Of a stretch of DNA of 64,000 bases, positions 25,800-37,449 are shown piece after piece. Position 1 is the first letter of the stretch; each line of letters begins with the position of its first letter. The notes below the pieces were generated by a model that searched no databases, was not told where the DNA came from, and worked only from the letters and a program-made list of their open reading frames with translations. This DNA is from Microvelia longipes (taxonomy: Eukaryota > Arthropoda > Insecta > Hemiptera > Veliidae). A program made the position numbers and the translations under genes. The stretch lies in contig JACMZG010000008.1 in the NCBI GenBank assembly GCA_018340805.1, positions 57,751,962 through 57,815,961 on the forward strand, given 5' to 3'.

Positions 25800-27600
25800 G
25801 AGATGTTGGGGGAGAGGTTATGAAGCCTATTGTTGGTGAAAAATGTATGACGTCACCAGCTCTTTATTTTTATTCTCTTATAGTACATTTATTATTATTA
25901 TTGATAATTTCGAAATCATTTTCAAATACATTCGTGTAAATTTCCGAATGACTGCTCTTTCTTTATTGTTAATATTTGTTGATTATGTTTTACTAAATAA
26001 TCAAAACTTTTTGTAAATTAATGTAGATAAAATGTTTCAATTAATAAAGAGCCTTATGCTAGGGGTTACAAATTTTATTACTCAGACATTTTAATTGAAT
26101 TAATTTTTTGGCAGCAAGCCACTTAAGAGGATCGAACCGTGATATCTTTTCTTACACTTAATATAAATTGTATGCCTGTTGGATGTATATCAAAGAGGCC
26201 TCAGGATAAGGACTCTTGCCAACTTGAATTTACATTAAACCAATAACTTAAAGATAAATATCTAGAGGTGTTTTTAAGGCTCGAAGTGTTTTTAATCGTT
26301 TAAGTACCATTTTAATTTTTGTAAAGTAATAGTAGAGAGATATATAATGAGGATATATAAAAGATTCTATTAATGCATCAAGTAAACTAAATATATGTTT
26401 AAGTGTGTAAGCTATGATTATGTAATAGTGGCATTATATGACATTACTGTGATATTATATGACGTTCACAATCTACTTACAGATTTTACATTCGTTCTAT
26501 TTGTGACAAAATATTGAAAAATATGGAATATGTAAAGTGAATTGGATATAAATTTTATATTTATTACCACTTCAGTTCTATTTTGTTTAATTTTCTATAA
26601 AATGCTGTGGGGTAATATACCCATAAAAATTATATAACAATAAAAAAAGACACACACTACACCAGAATGATCGCATATGATGAATATTTTTATTTAACTA
26701 AATTGAACCATTGTTATCTAACAAAGGGTTTTTTCTTTCTTCGTTTAAATATTAAAATATTTGTGAAAAATAGGAAAATATAGAAAAAAAGTCTTTAACA
26801 CAGATATTAAAATCGATATTTTCAGTTGAGATTTTTTCAGTGAAGAGAAATCGTAATTTAACGTTCAGGGAGGTTTTTAAGGGTTAAGTAAAAAAGTAGG
26901 GCTGAAACAAAAGCGGAAAATTTTCAATATCTTCGTTCCTTAATTTCTAAGGATACGGTATTGTGCTTTTCCAAAACCAAGCGGAAATCAAACGTTAACC
27001 ACAGCCTAATAACTCTCTGCATTTATCTCTATTTTATATTCCAATCCAATCTTAAAATATTTGTATCATTGAGATTCTTATATTAAATTTTATATTTTCG
27101 TTTAAATTTCAACATTTTTAAATGACAGAGAAAATTGTTTACTAGCGCTGTAATGTAGTCGCTCTACAAGCTCAAAATTGTGACTGAATTATTATTTATT
27201 GCAAAGGCAATGAAAAAAAGTGAATCTTTTTTCAATAATTTCAAAAAAGGCAATCAAATTAAATCAAAGCTTTTAATTTGATTACTTAGCGCCCTAAAAG
27301 ATTGTATATTCTACTTAGCCGTAGATTGGTTTTAATAGATTTAAATCTGTTATTGCTTCGATTTGCCTATAAATTTATTCAACAAGATTATCTTAGTATG
27401 CAGCTGAGTTTTATTACTCAATTTAGTAGAAACAATTTTTATAAATTTTAGTTTCTATAAAACTACGTTGAACGCCGTATAAATCTATCGTTTCATCATC
27501 TTCTAATTGAAATATTATGTTTGTTTCTTTTCCTTACTTATTTTATTCACAATTTCAATACAATAATTTGTTAATTTCACATATATTATTATATAATTTG
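25800..27600. other. AT-rich intronic DNA, one tRNA B-box-like motif
   Basis: ACGGTTCGATCCTC on the minus strand at about 26128-26142 resembles a Pol III B box, with only a weak A-box candidate upstream of it. This is not enough to call a tRNA or SINE. Confidence 0.35.
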
Positions 27601-27614
27601 TAATTGACACAATA

Positions 27615-27915
27615 TAATTGTGCCAGAGACATATACAAAATTTAACAAAGAAAATGCTATGCCACATCTGGGAACATCAGTTCATTGGGAACATGCCACA
27701 TCTGTCATTGTTGATGGCTCGTCTTTATGTCATGTCCTACTCTGTTTTATATGTTATGCTTACCAGCATAATGGCGGTAAGAGAACACCGCTCGTACTAG
27801 TAAATACTTCTCATGATATTTTTCGGTATTTTAAATGACGGAGGTCGAATGATGGAATACATTTCAGATATAGCATTGCATTTTGCTTGTTACATTTCCT
27901 AGGTGTGCACAACTA
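27615..27915. mobile_element. TA-flanked inverted-repeat element, family 2 (301 bp)
   Basis: The left end, TAATTGTGCCAGAGACATAT with ACAAAGAAAATGCTATGCC further in, is matched inversely by the right end (...GCATTTTGCTTGTTACATTTC, CTAGGTGTGCACAACTA). Both ends are bounded by TA. The imperfect terminal repeats are about 50 bp. Related sequence occurs at 49354. Overlapping open frames of 60 and 72 codons inside it are not convincing. Confidence 0.75.
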
Positions 27916-27929
27916 TACTGTTGCAACTA

Positions 27930-28500
27930 TTAATGTTTTGTAAAACTACGTAGGATCAATGATATATTTGTTTAAACTACTTATTCCTTTTGTTATTGTT
28001 GTTTTTTCTAATTATGTTTTGACTAATTTTGTTTTAACTTTGCTAAATAGACTGTTCCTGGTTTAAATAAATTTGTTATAAAAATGAAACGAATAAGTAT
28101 ATATTGAATCATATTTATTTCAACCTTACGACAAGAAATGTATAATTTATCCTTAAAGGAAAATCGGTGTAATAAAGTAAAAAGAAATACAATATTTTCC
28201 CTCTTATTAAAGCGGATTTACAGTTATATTATGCAAATGACTAATTTACCTTTCTTCAACCCAGCCTCCAATCTGAGTGGAAAGAAAAATAATGGGGTAA
28301 TAAGTCTACATTTTTATGGACTTAAGGCAAAAAAAAAGTTATTAAATTTTCTTTTCTTTAAATTTAAAGAGGAAGCTGTTACAATATAAAGTAGAAAAGT
28401 CTTTTGTCTTGTTTTTAAGAAAACTGGGAAATTAAAACGAATTCCGTGTTAAGATAAAATAGAAGGAACGTGGACGGACTGCAAAACAAGTCGGAGGAAA
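27930..28500. other. AT-rich intronic DNA, nothing recognised
   Basis: An 83-codon open frame at 28138-28389 is Lys/Phe-rich, has no recognisable motif and is probably chance. Confidence 0.45.
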
Positions 28501-28538
28501 ACAATTTCAATTCCAACATGGTCTTGCTTTGACTTAGT

Positions 28539-28736
28539 CTACCCAATCAGCCTCGATCGGGGTTTAAGTTGACGAAGGAGTACTGGACTACCCCAGAGAG
28601 AATCTAGAGCTTGAAAATTGTCAATAAAGCCTTCTAGTAAAATGTTTAATAGTCTTTGTAATACTTTACTAAGATGACCCCTTACTCCGTGACTTAGCCA
28701 ACCCATTATAACAAGACAACCGTTACATTGAGACAA
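28539..28736 (-). other. Unrecognised 65-codon open frame with higher GC
   Basis: The minus-strand frame contains GWLSHGVRGHLSKVL and FIDNFQALDSLWGSPVLLRQL. It is amphipathic and less AT-biased than its surroundings, unlike most open frames here. I do not recognise a family. It could be a relic of a mobile-element protein, an exon of an antisense gene, or chance. No clear splice pair bounds it. Confidence 0.25.
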
Positions 28737-28857
28737 AAAACTAATACACTCTGATCTTTTTTATATCATCTATTAGGTTTTTTTAATCCAAATATAGAAC
28801 ACCTTTTACCTGATTTATTGTAAAGTAAGCAAACATACACACGCACACCCAGATATA

Positions 28858-28917
28858 TGTATACACACACTATATATATATTATATATATAATATATTAT
28901 ATATATATATATATATA
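28858..28917. repeat. Interrupted (TA)n microsatellite
   Basis: A TA tract with AA/TT interruptions, preceded by a short CA-rich stretch. Confidence 0.9.
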
Positions 28918-28989
28918 AATCTTCCTCTGTGGCTGTGATTGAAGAAACATTCTTTTTTGGCACTAGAGGGCCGGGGTTCACAGCCCGAA

Positions 28990-30320
28990 TGACGCTCTCA
29001 GTTTATATGAATAGTATTAGTATTTGTAATAAGAAAATATTGCCAACTTTATTATACTTATTATATTATATTATTATTAGATTTGATATACTTAAAGCAT
29101 AGTGGACTGGAACAAAGAGATGATATATAATGCTTCTTTATATATTGTATATTATGGTATGTTTATAAGCACATAATACATAACTTTAGTTAATAATTAT
29201 TATAAATTCAATGCATGCATGGTTTTAGATTCATCTGTTTATATTTATGAGTGTACCTATCAGTTTATTTAAAAAACAGAAGTATTTCTCTCATTCTATT
29301 TTGAATAAATATAACATTCTTAAAGGTTAAAAATAGATTTAACTATCAGATATGATGGTTTGGTATTTAAATGTGACAAATGGGTCACTTTAATACTTTC
29401 AGATTAGATTTAAGATCTGACCAAGATTTTACTTATGTATGAATGAAATCTTAGTTATAGTATTATGTGTACTGTTAATTAAATACTAATGTGTCCTCAA
29501 ATCTGTGAGATGTAATTTTTAAGACTGTGATGTTTCATTTTATTTAAAGATTTAGAGACAATTTAATTAGAATATACTAGTCTATTACTTACCCAAAACT
29601 CCTAATCTCAGATATATTAAATGATTCTCTTCCCTGATGTCAATATTTATTCAAAACATACGTCATCATCACTGCCTAAAACACAATAATAATTAAAAAT
29701 TACTAAAGAATAAAGAATAAGACCTACCGGAACTGTATGCTTTAAGCATAATTAAAGTTGAAATTTTCTATTTAAATATTTAATTATGCATCTCAGCTGT
29801 AAAGTGCAATTTTATATTATAACTTCACTAATATGCTGAGGCATATACAGTGTTTTAAAAAACTAATATTGTGTTTCACTTCGTTTTTTAGCAACGAGTA
29901 AAATTGATTTTTGCATGACAAAAGTTTTATTTTAAAGTTCACGGTGTTTATAGTAATTTCTTATTCATAAATATTTATTATTTAAAGACAAGTCTATAAG
30001 AAATAATACTTTCAATTACTCTTAGGATTTTATCATTTCTTTACGTTTGACCTGATTGCCTAGAAAAATGTCTAGGAATCAATAATTGTATTCTTTTAAG
30101 CAAAACATTAGGGACATTATGTAAATATATCTTTGAGTTGATCCTACTAAATTCTTATGTGAAATTTGCCCCTAATGATACTGATATGCTTACTCCCAGA
30201 TACAAGTTTCAGAATCTCTAATCTAGATTCATTAATCTAAATAATACTTAGAGTAATATTTAGTAGTTCGCCTAAGCCTTTTCAGGTCCAGTGTCTTGTT
30301 TTTACGTGTTATATTTTTAG
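28990..30320. other. AT-rich intronic DNA, nothing recognised
   Basis: No supported feature. Confidence 0.5.
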
Positions 30321-30338
30321 TTGAACAAACATCAGTGA

Positions 30339-30671
30339 ATAATAAAAGAAAAGAAGTCTCTCCACAAAACAAAACTTTATTGGCAAAGCGCTTTCAACCT
30401 AACTAGAGGTCATCATCAGTGCAAAACCGTTGAGATGTTAAAGAACGGTTGTTATTAGAATAACTATAAATTATTATAAATAACGGTTAGGTATTAGAAT
30501 CAGACTGACTCTAATACCTAGTAAGAAAACATAGCCTCACTTCTCTACTTCTTTAACATCTCAACGGTTTTGCACGGATGATAGCGCTTTGCCAATAAAG
30601 TTTTGTTTTGTGGAGGGACTTCTTTTCTTATTATTTATGATGGACTCCATTCACGCTCATTCTACTAGTGT
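30339..30671. mobile_element. Penelope-like foldback insertion with 12-bp target duplication
   Basis: AAACATCAGTGA flanks the insertion on both sides (30327-30338 and 30672-30683). Inside are long inverted arms: AAGAAAAGAAGTCTCTCCAC, AACTTTATTGGCAAAGCGC, then AACCGTTGAGATGTTAAAG, repeated in reverse up to about 30635. A non-repeated tail of about 36 bp follows. The left arm read on the minus strand carries a hammerhead-like core (separate entry). Terminal hammerhead motifs are known from Penelope-like retroelements. No reverse transcriptase remains. Confidence 0.7.
30382..30425 (-). ncRNA. Hammerhead ribozyme-like motif in foldback arm
   Basis: On the minus strand: GCA-CTGATGA (30413-30419), then T, then stem II GACCT/AGGTT, then GAAA (30392-30395), then GCGCTTTGCC. 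GCA before CTGATGA can pair with TGC after the predicted cleavage triplet CTT (stem I). AGCGCT is self-complementary, so stem III could form between two copies, as reported for minimal hammerheads of Penelope-like elements. One bulged T at the base of stem II makes activity uncertain. The opposite arm (30571-30593) keeps GCAC.GATGA and AGCGCTTTGCC but has lost stem II. Confidence 0.5.
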
Positions 30672-30689
30672 AAACATCAGTGAGTTCTC

Positions 30690-31510
30690 ATTTTAGAAAT
30701 TTGGGACGGCGTGTACCTTTGTGTATTTTTGTGTTTGTTTGTCTAACGATAACTGCTATAAATATCAACTGATTTAATGCAACTTGGTATACACATAGTA
30801 ATACTTCGTCTTACTACTTAGTCTTCAGAGTACAGAGTACTACTGAACTGACTAAACTACGTATAGTTTTTAGGTTATAGCTCGTCCAATTTTTTTTTGG
30901 ACAATTTGAAAAAAGAATTAAGCGAAAAAATCGTGTTTGATATCGTTTTCAAGCTCTTGAAGAGTATGAAAAGAAATATATGACATGCATAAAATTATCA
31001 AAATAACCTTTCTAAAATGACGGCTAATATGATGTACAAAGTTTCATTAAATTCTGGCGTGAGTTCGTCATGCAAAGCATTACTAGTTTAGATTATTTAA
31101 ATTCAAAAGAGACCTAATTTTGGTCTTTTTATTTTTGATTTTAGATAAGATTAGTAATAAAATTATTATGATAATAATACTAATCATGGGTATGAAACTT
31201 CAGGTTCGAATTATAAGTGCGAACTACGGTAGTTGGCGAGGAAAGTAAAAATAAATTAAATTTTGAAGTAGGACAAGTTGGGATAGTTACACTTATAAAT
31301 CAAGCTTCAAATTAAAGAATTAAAAAATAGTGTAGAATTACAAATATTAATATCAGCAACTTATAGCAAAATATATCTGTATCTGTCATTAAGTAGATTT
31401 TGATATCACTTCTGCTTAAAATAGTAGATAATTCAATAAATAAGTATATTTATTACAAATAGAAATCAACATTAAAATTGATATTAAAAATTTTGAAAAA
31501 TAATTTAAAC
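30690..31510. other. AT-rich intronic DNA, possible old repeat
   Basis: The stretch from 30720 (TGTTTGTTTGTCTAACGATA) reads like the 5' part of a common insect repeat, but no second copy could be aligned in this window. Confidence 0.35.
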
Positions 31511-31519
31511 TAAAAAATT

Positions 31520-31815
31520 CTGGCTCGGTGGTTCGCATGTCGGGCGAATTTCCTTTGGATGCGAGCTCTCAAACCCAGAGTACCTGGGTTCAAATCCTAG
31601 TAGGGACAATAATTTTTTATCGTTTTTTTACCTAATATAAGTTTACAACTAAAAATAATTCTGGCGCGGTGGTCCGCATGTCGGGCGAATTTCCTTTGGA
31701 TGCGTGTTTCCGTGCTTTTTACATTATATATAAAGTTTACAACTAGTAAATAAATAATTCCGGCGCGGTGGTCCGCTGTCGGGCGAATTTCATTTAGAAT
31801 GCGTGTTTCCGTGCT
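31520..31815 (+). repeat. tRNA-like repeat, three partial copies
   Basis: Three copies of C(T/C)GGC(T/G)CGGTGGT followed by CGCATGTCGGGCGAATTTC start at 31520, 31661 and 31760. The motif fits a Pol III A box and D-arm. Only the first copy continues to a T-arm-like CTGGGTTCAAATCCTAG, a good B box with a 5-bp stem. The acceptor stem does not pair, so this is not a functional tRNA. It looks like a tRNA-derived SINE head that has been partly duplicated. Confidence 0.6.
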
Positions 31816-31928
31816 AAACAACCCATTTCTTGCTTATGCAAGAACCATGCCCATTGCGTGGTTCCGGTTCATGCTTTAGAACCTAAGCAGTTACTCAATT
31901 GTCAAGCACTGCTCGTAACTCATTTTGT

Positions 31929-32098
31929 CTGTATTTTCCAAAGGAAATGCGCATAATCATCCAGTTTTTGTACAAAACTATGCCTCTAAAATTAGAAGTA
32001 CGCACTATTATTTGCACTAGTTTAAAGATTAGTTACTTATCTTTAAGCTTAGTCAGTTATCTTTAAAGGTTTTAGCGCATTTCCTTTGGAAAATACAG
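31929..32098. mobile_element. 170-bp segment with perfect 24-bp inverted ends
   Basis: CTGTATTTTCCAAAGGAAAT plus GCGC at 31929-31952 is exactly complementary to 32075-32098. The core TTTCCTTTGG also occurs in the three tRNA-like repeats just upstream. It is probably a MITE. The target duplication is not clear. Confidence 0.65.
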
Positions 32099-32539
32099 AA
32101 AATACAGGCCTTTAATGCTTGCTAATGAGGTTGCTTATGAAATGTGTGACTTCGCGTTAAATGAAATATCGATTCTAGTATTGCTAGATATAGCTATTTT
32201 ACACTTGTTTTTTTGTCGAAATTTTATTATTTTTTGTAAGTGTGCTTTAAAACCCTGTTGTAAATCTCTTTTTAACTCCTAACAAAAATTAATAATTCTT
32301 ACAAATTTTAGTTTTAATGTTCTCTACTAGGTAGCGCTAATATTAACATTAATAACGTACTTTACTCTATTTAAATCGCATCAAAAGAGGAAAAGTTTTT
32401 GTTAAAAAAAAACTCTCAATATCTCTAGTTTTTGAGTTCTCTTCTAGGTAGCACTATAAAGCAAATTTAACCAACCCAAATTTAATCCTATATTTGGATT
32501 TAGGATTAACTTTCGGGTTGAATAGAAATTTAACTATAG

Positions 32540-33020
32540 AAGTAACTGAACACGTTAGGTTTTTATTTTTATTTATAGATTTGTACAATGAAGTTCATCT
32601 ATATAGATTAAAATATAAGTATATAAACTTAGCAGTAACTGAACATGTTAGGTTTTATAATTATTTATAGATTTGTGCAATGAACTTTACCTATATACCG
32701 CATTTCAAACGTCTACCACTGCTGGAAGTGCCTAATAATTATAATGAATGAATGTTTAAGTGTCAAAAGTGTCTAACTTTAACTTAATATCTAATTAACT
32801 AAGTTGGCGAATAAATAAAATGTTAAAGGGTGAGTTATTTCATCATCATTTTTTTGCAAAAACTAATGATACATTTTATAGAAATCTAAAAAAAGCTAAG
32901 AAGGGGTGAAAAATAGCCTTGAGATGCTTCCTATAAATGATGGTATCCCAGTCATCGCTAAACTTGACGGAGGTACTGGCGTGTCCTACATCTGACTTAG
33001 TATATGAAACCTAGCTTTTC
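32540..33020 (+). repeat. Dispersed repeat, copy 2, with internal duplication
   Basis: Homologous to 10780-11270: CTGCTGGAAGTGCCTAA, AGTGTCAAAAGTGTCTAACTT, AAAATAGCCTTGAGATGC. At 32548-32692 a block of about 92 bp is present twice in tandem (AGTAACTGAACA.GTTAGGTTTT ... ATTTATAGATTTGT.CAATGAA). Confidence 0.7.
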
Positions 33021-33820
33021 ATGTGCTTTGTTTTAAATATTTTATTTTTTTATTACTTTATCTTTTGTATTTTACCTCTACTTTTTTAATCATCAAATCC
33101 GAAACTGAAATTATTTATAAAATAAATTATAAATATAAAATTCATGGTCAAATGATAAAGTTTAACATAAATGTATTGTACCTGTCGTATGCAAAAATTC
33201 CTATTATTTGGTTCTACACGTGTATATGGATTAACAATAATCCTACATTTCTAAAGAGTAGATTAAAGAAGTGATTTTCTCGTTCAAAAATTTTCGGTCC
33301 AGTTTATTTTAAAAGATGGAGGCGGAGGGTTGGGAAGGGACCTGATAATAGCACAAGTTGATTTTCATTTGAATCCTTATACCTCTATCCCTTACCCCCA
33401 CCCCCCTTTGTATCCTACCCGAAATCCCGATTTACAATTGAGAAGAAAAGTTGGTCTCCCAGGATGAGAAATTCAATCTCAAGTTTAAGTTAGAGAAAAA
33501 TGGTAAAAACCCTTGCTACGAGTACTATATTTTTCCTCCCTCCACTTTCTACTTCCATTCTGTTGTTCCCTCATTCACTGCTTCTAATTTAACAAGAGTA
33601 AACAAGGTGAACCATATTCCACCGATATTGGCTATTGTTAGAAATTTTATTGAATGTTTTTTCTTACTGATTTTTTCGTCTGATGGACTCTGAATTACTT
33701 TTCGGAAGGCAAATAGTAATATTGTCCTTTTGATTTGTTTTCCCTCTCCTTATTTACTTATACCTTCACAAAAATACATAATAATAAAATCTGCTGTACT
33801 CCCCAAATTTTGATACAGTG
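33021..33820. other. Intronic DNA, nothing recognised
   Basis: Two open frames of about 80 codons at 33023 and 33451 have no recognisable motif and look non-coding. A C-rich patch lies near 33390-33410. Confidence 0.45.
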
Positions 33821-33931
33821 CTAGTTTACATACCAGTGAAACAAAGCTTTAACATTTGAATTTAATAAACAAAAATATTATCATTAGTTGACAAACAGTT
33901 TTAGGCCTATGCATAATTAAGTTAATTACCC

Positions 33932-33932
33932 A

Positions 33933-34012
<80 letters not shown>
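33932..34012. repeat. (TA)n microsatellite at the left edge of a satellite array
   Basis: A nearly pure TA tract between a unique-looking left flank and the satellite array that follows. Confidence 0.95.
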
Positions 34013-34013
<1 letters not shown>

Positions 34014-34014
34014 T

Positions 34015-34960
34015 AGCAAACAAAGCTTTAACCTTTGAATTCAATTAAATAAATACAAAACATATTCCCATTAATGTGAATACTATACATAATATATAGC
34101 AAACAAAGGTTTTACATTTGAATTCAATGAATTAAATACTAAAAATATTCCCATTACTGTAAATACTATACATAATATATAGCAAACAATGCTTTTACAT
34201 TTTAATTCAATGAAATAAATACAAAACATATTCCCATTAATGTAAATACTATACATAATATATAGCAAACAAAGCATTTACATTTGAATTTAATGAAATA
34301 AATACAAACAATTCCATTAATGTGAATACTATACAAATATATAGCAAACAAAGGTTTTACATTTGAATTCAATGAATTAAATACAAAAATATTCCCATTA
34401 ATGTAAATACTATACATAATATATAGCAAACAAAGCATTTACATTTGAATTTAATGAAATAAATACAAAACATATTCCCATTAATGTGAATACTATACAT
34501 AATATATAGCAAACAAAGGTTTACATTTGAATTCAATGAATAAATACTTAACATTTCCATTAATGTAAATACTATACATAATATATAGCAAACAAAGCAT
34601 TTACATTGAATTTAATGAAAAATACAAAACATATTCCCATTAATGTGAATACTATACATAATATATAGCAAACAAAGGTTTACATTGAATTCAATGAATT
34701 AAATACTTAACATATTCCATTAATGTAAATACTATACATAATATATAGCAAACAAAGCATTTACATTTGAATTAATGAAATAATACAAAACATATTCCAT
34801 TAATGTGAATACTATACATAATATATATCAAACAAAGGTTTTACATTTGAATTCAATGAATTAAATACTTAACATATTCCCATTAATGTAAATACTATAC
34901 ATAATATATAGCAAACAAAGCTTTTACATTTGAATTCAATAAAAAGAAATAAAAACATAT
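34015..34960. repeat. Satellite-like array, about 83-bp units in A/B dimers
   Basis: About 11-12 head-to-tail units beginning ACTATACATAATATATAGCA followed by AACAAAG. Two types alternate over most of the array. Type A has AAAGGTTT, ATTCAATGAATT and ends TGTAAAT. Type B has AAAGCATTT, TTTAATGAAAT and ends TGTGAAT. The effective period is therefore about 166 bp. Small deletions distinguish later copies. Long minus-strand frames through it only reflect the repeat. Confidence 0.95.
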
Positions 34961-35039
34961 TTTCATTATTGAAGAAACAATTTTAGGCTTATACATAATT
35001 AAATTAACTATTTCTTACCCAGCATATGTATACGTGTAT

Positions 35040-36960
35040 AAAATATACACGGGATTTCGTTTTATATTTTTTACTTAGTGTTGTGTCTCTGAAAATGTAT
35101 TTGTAAGGTAGAAGATTTTATCTGTACGTGCTTGACATAAGTTGTTGCGTTCGCTTAGTTTTTGGAAAAAGTGCTTTGAAATTAAACCTGTGGATGAGAA
35201 TTGAGAGCTTTTATTTAAAATCTTTAATTTATTTATTTCCCCTTTAGTTAATATTTCATACATAAATAATACAATTCATGAACTTTACTTTTACTTAATG
35301 TACTACTACTCTGTAATATTAAAATTATATTATACATTGTAATGATTAATTAATTATAATTTTTAATATGTACTATGTAATAAAAATATACATGTGTGGA
35401 AGCCTTGTAAATATTTGCATTTATTCTATTTATTTAAATTGTCAAATTTGACATTCTTGATCGATAAATCGATTAAAAACTGATACAAAAACCTAATAAG
35501 TTCGTTTTCTTATTATGTGAAACCGTACATGTATATCATATGTATGTACTATTAAATAATTATTATAATATATAATATTTTAGTTACATATTATACAATT
35601 GGCTGTTGTTATTAAGTTGCGAATTGAAATTAAACGCTTCATACACATCATTGAGAGTGGAATCCGTCATCAAAATCAATTACCATGTTCACACAGCGAA
35701 CTAAATCCACGAATGGGATTAAGTACGCTAGTTCAATACGGTTAAATACACTTTAAGAACCATGCGGAAGGAATCCAGTCGCATATGCTGGATTAAGGAA
35801 GATAGAATCCTGTCAACTGTGCACTCCCCCTATGAGATGTATTATGTACCTTGAAAGGCGATCATGCACGTATAACCTTCTCGACGAACTATTATTTCAT
35901 AATTAATATCGTTTTACTTCGAATACCTTTTCGAAAATATTATTTTTTTGTGTAACTTCATTATTACGCAAAGTAATCACAATTCGTTAAATTATTATTT
36001 TTTTTATTTTAACTTCCCTATAATCCGAAAGAGACCATCACTATAGAAGAAGCAAAATTTTGGCGTGATATGTTATGACGTTAACTGACTCAAACGACTA
36101 AACAAATACTGTGCAAGAATCCAAGAATCTGAGCGTAGTAAATGCGTATAGGATATGATCATCTGTTAAATACGCTGTGTGTACGTAGTAAACAATAAAT
36201 GTATCTCATTTGATTTTAACAAGTAGCTCTATATTTTGTAGGATTACTAAAACGTTATTATTCCATTTAATTACGATTACTGTCTGATATAGGCATAGGT
36301 GATTATAAATAAGCAAAGAATAGAGATAATTTATTCATGTCTCGTGCAATATAGTGCTTTTTAGAATTAAGTGAATAGATTTAATGGAAAATATATCCCG
36401 AAGAGGAAAATAGTTGAGCTTTTCTTAGAAAGGAGGCTGGGACTGAGTGACACGGTTTCGGAAACAGACTACACTAGACATATTATATACCCTTCAGGCT
36501 ATTTCCCTTTATCTTTCATCTTATTATTAAATCCTTCTTATTTCTATATCTTATGTGATTTTTTTTTAAGAATAAAAACTTAATTAATTCCTGTACTGAA
36601 CAGTTTTATTTAAATGATTTAGTAACTATTTTCTTATTTTATGGTTTAGACAATTTATTTGGCTATCTGCAAGGAGACGTAGTTCATAGAAATGCTATTT
36701 AGAGGAAATATTCTCTCAAGTAGCATGGAAAATCTCATAATAGCAAAATTGTTAAATTTTACTTTTAAAATTATAGTAGGTGCATTAAAAATGCACCTGT
36801 TTATCCAATAGATTCTACAAAACCATACTTGCATTCGCTTTATCAGTTTAGTGCGTTATGACGGGCACTCATACAAATCTCAGTTTATGCTAATTAGTGA
36901 CAATTTTTTGTGAAACAAAAATTCATTAAAAAATCAAGGATTTACAAACGATGTTGTACT
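35040..36960. other. Intronic DNA, one GC-richer patch
   Basis: 35640-35880 is clearly less AT-rich than its surroundings (GGAATCCGTCATC, GGAATCCAGTCGCATATGC) but has no long open frame and no recognised partner. It may be an unrecognised repeat or a conserved non-coding element. Confidence 0.35.
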
Positions 36961-37068
36961 GTTAAAATTTTGTAATAACTTGATTGGTGAGCAAGGAAGT
37001 GAGCCAGAATTATTTTGTCGTTATAAAGGCGGCAGATTTTTTGGAAGGGGGGTCTCCCTGATCAAGTA

Positions 37069-37280
<212 letters not shown>

Positions 37281-37449
37281 GTGTTTGATCGGGCTGAAAT
37301 TTTTCACATGTAATACATGTATTTAACGTGGTTAACAAAAATACGAAGTTACATTTTATTATCAGCATTAGTTTCAGTTTTATTGATGATATTTATTGTT
37401 TAAAACATAATGTAAACAAATCATTTCACTTCGCGGGGGCCGCTTGGCG

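Noticed and set aside
27618..27838. Small secreted-type proteins in overlapping frames
   Set aside because: Both lie inside an inverted-repeat element, overlap in two frames and lack any family signal.
31520..31610. Functional tRNA gene
   Set aside because: The T-arm is good but the acceptor stem does not pair and the A-to-B region is expanded.
34083..34560. Overlapping minus-strand frames with repeated peptides (LLYIMYSI.INGN)
   Set aside because: They are the translated 83-bp satellite. Frames shift with indels and there is no selection signature.
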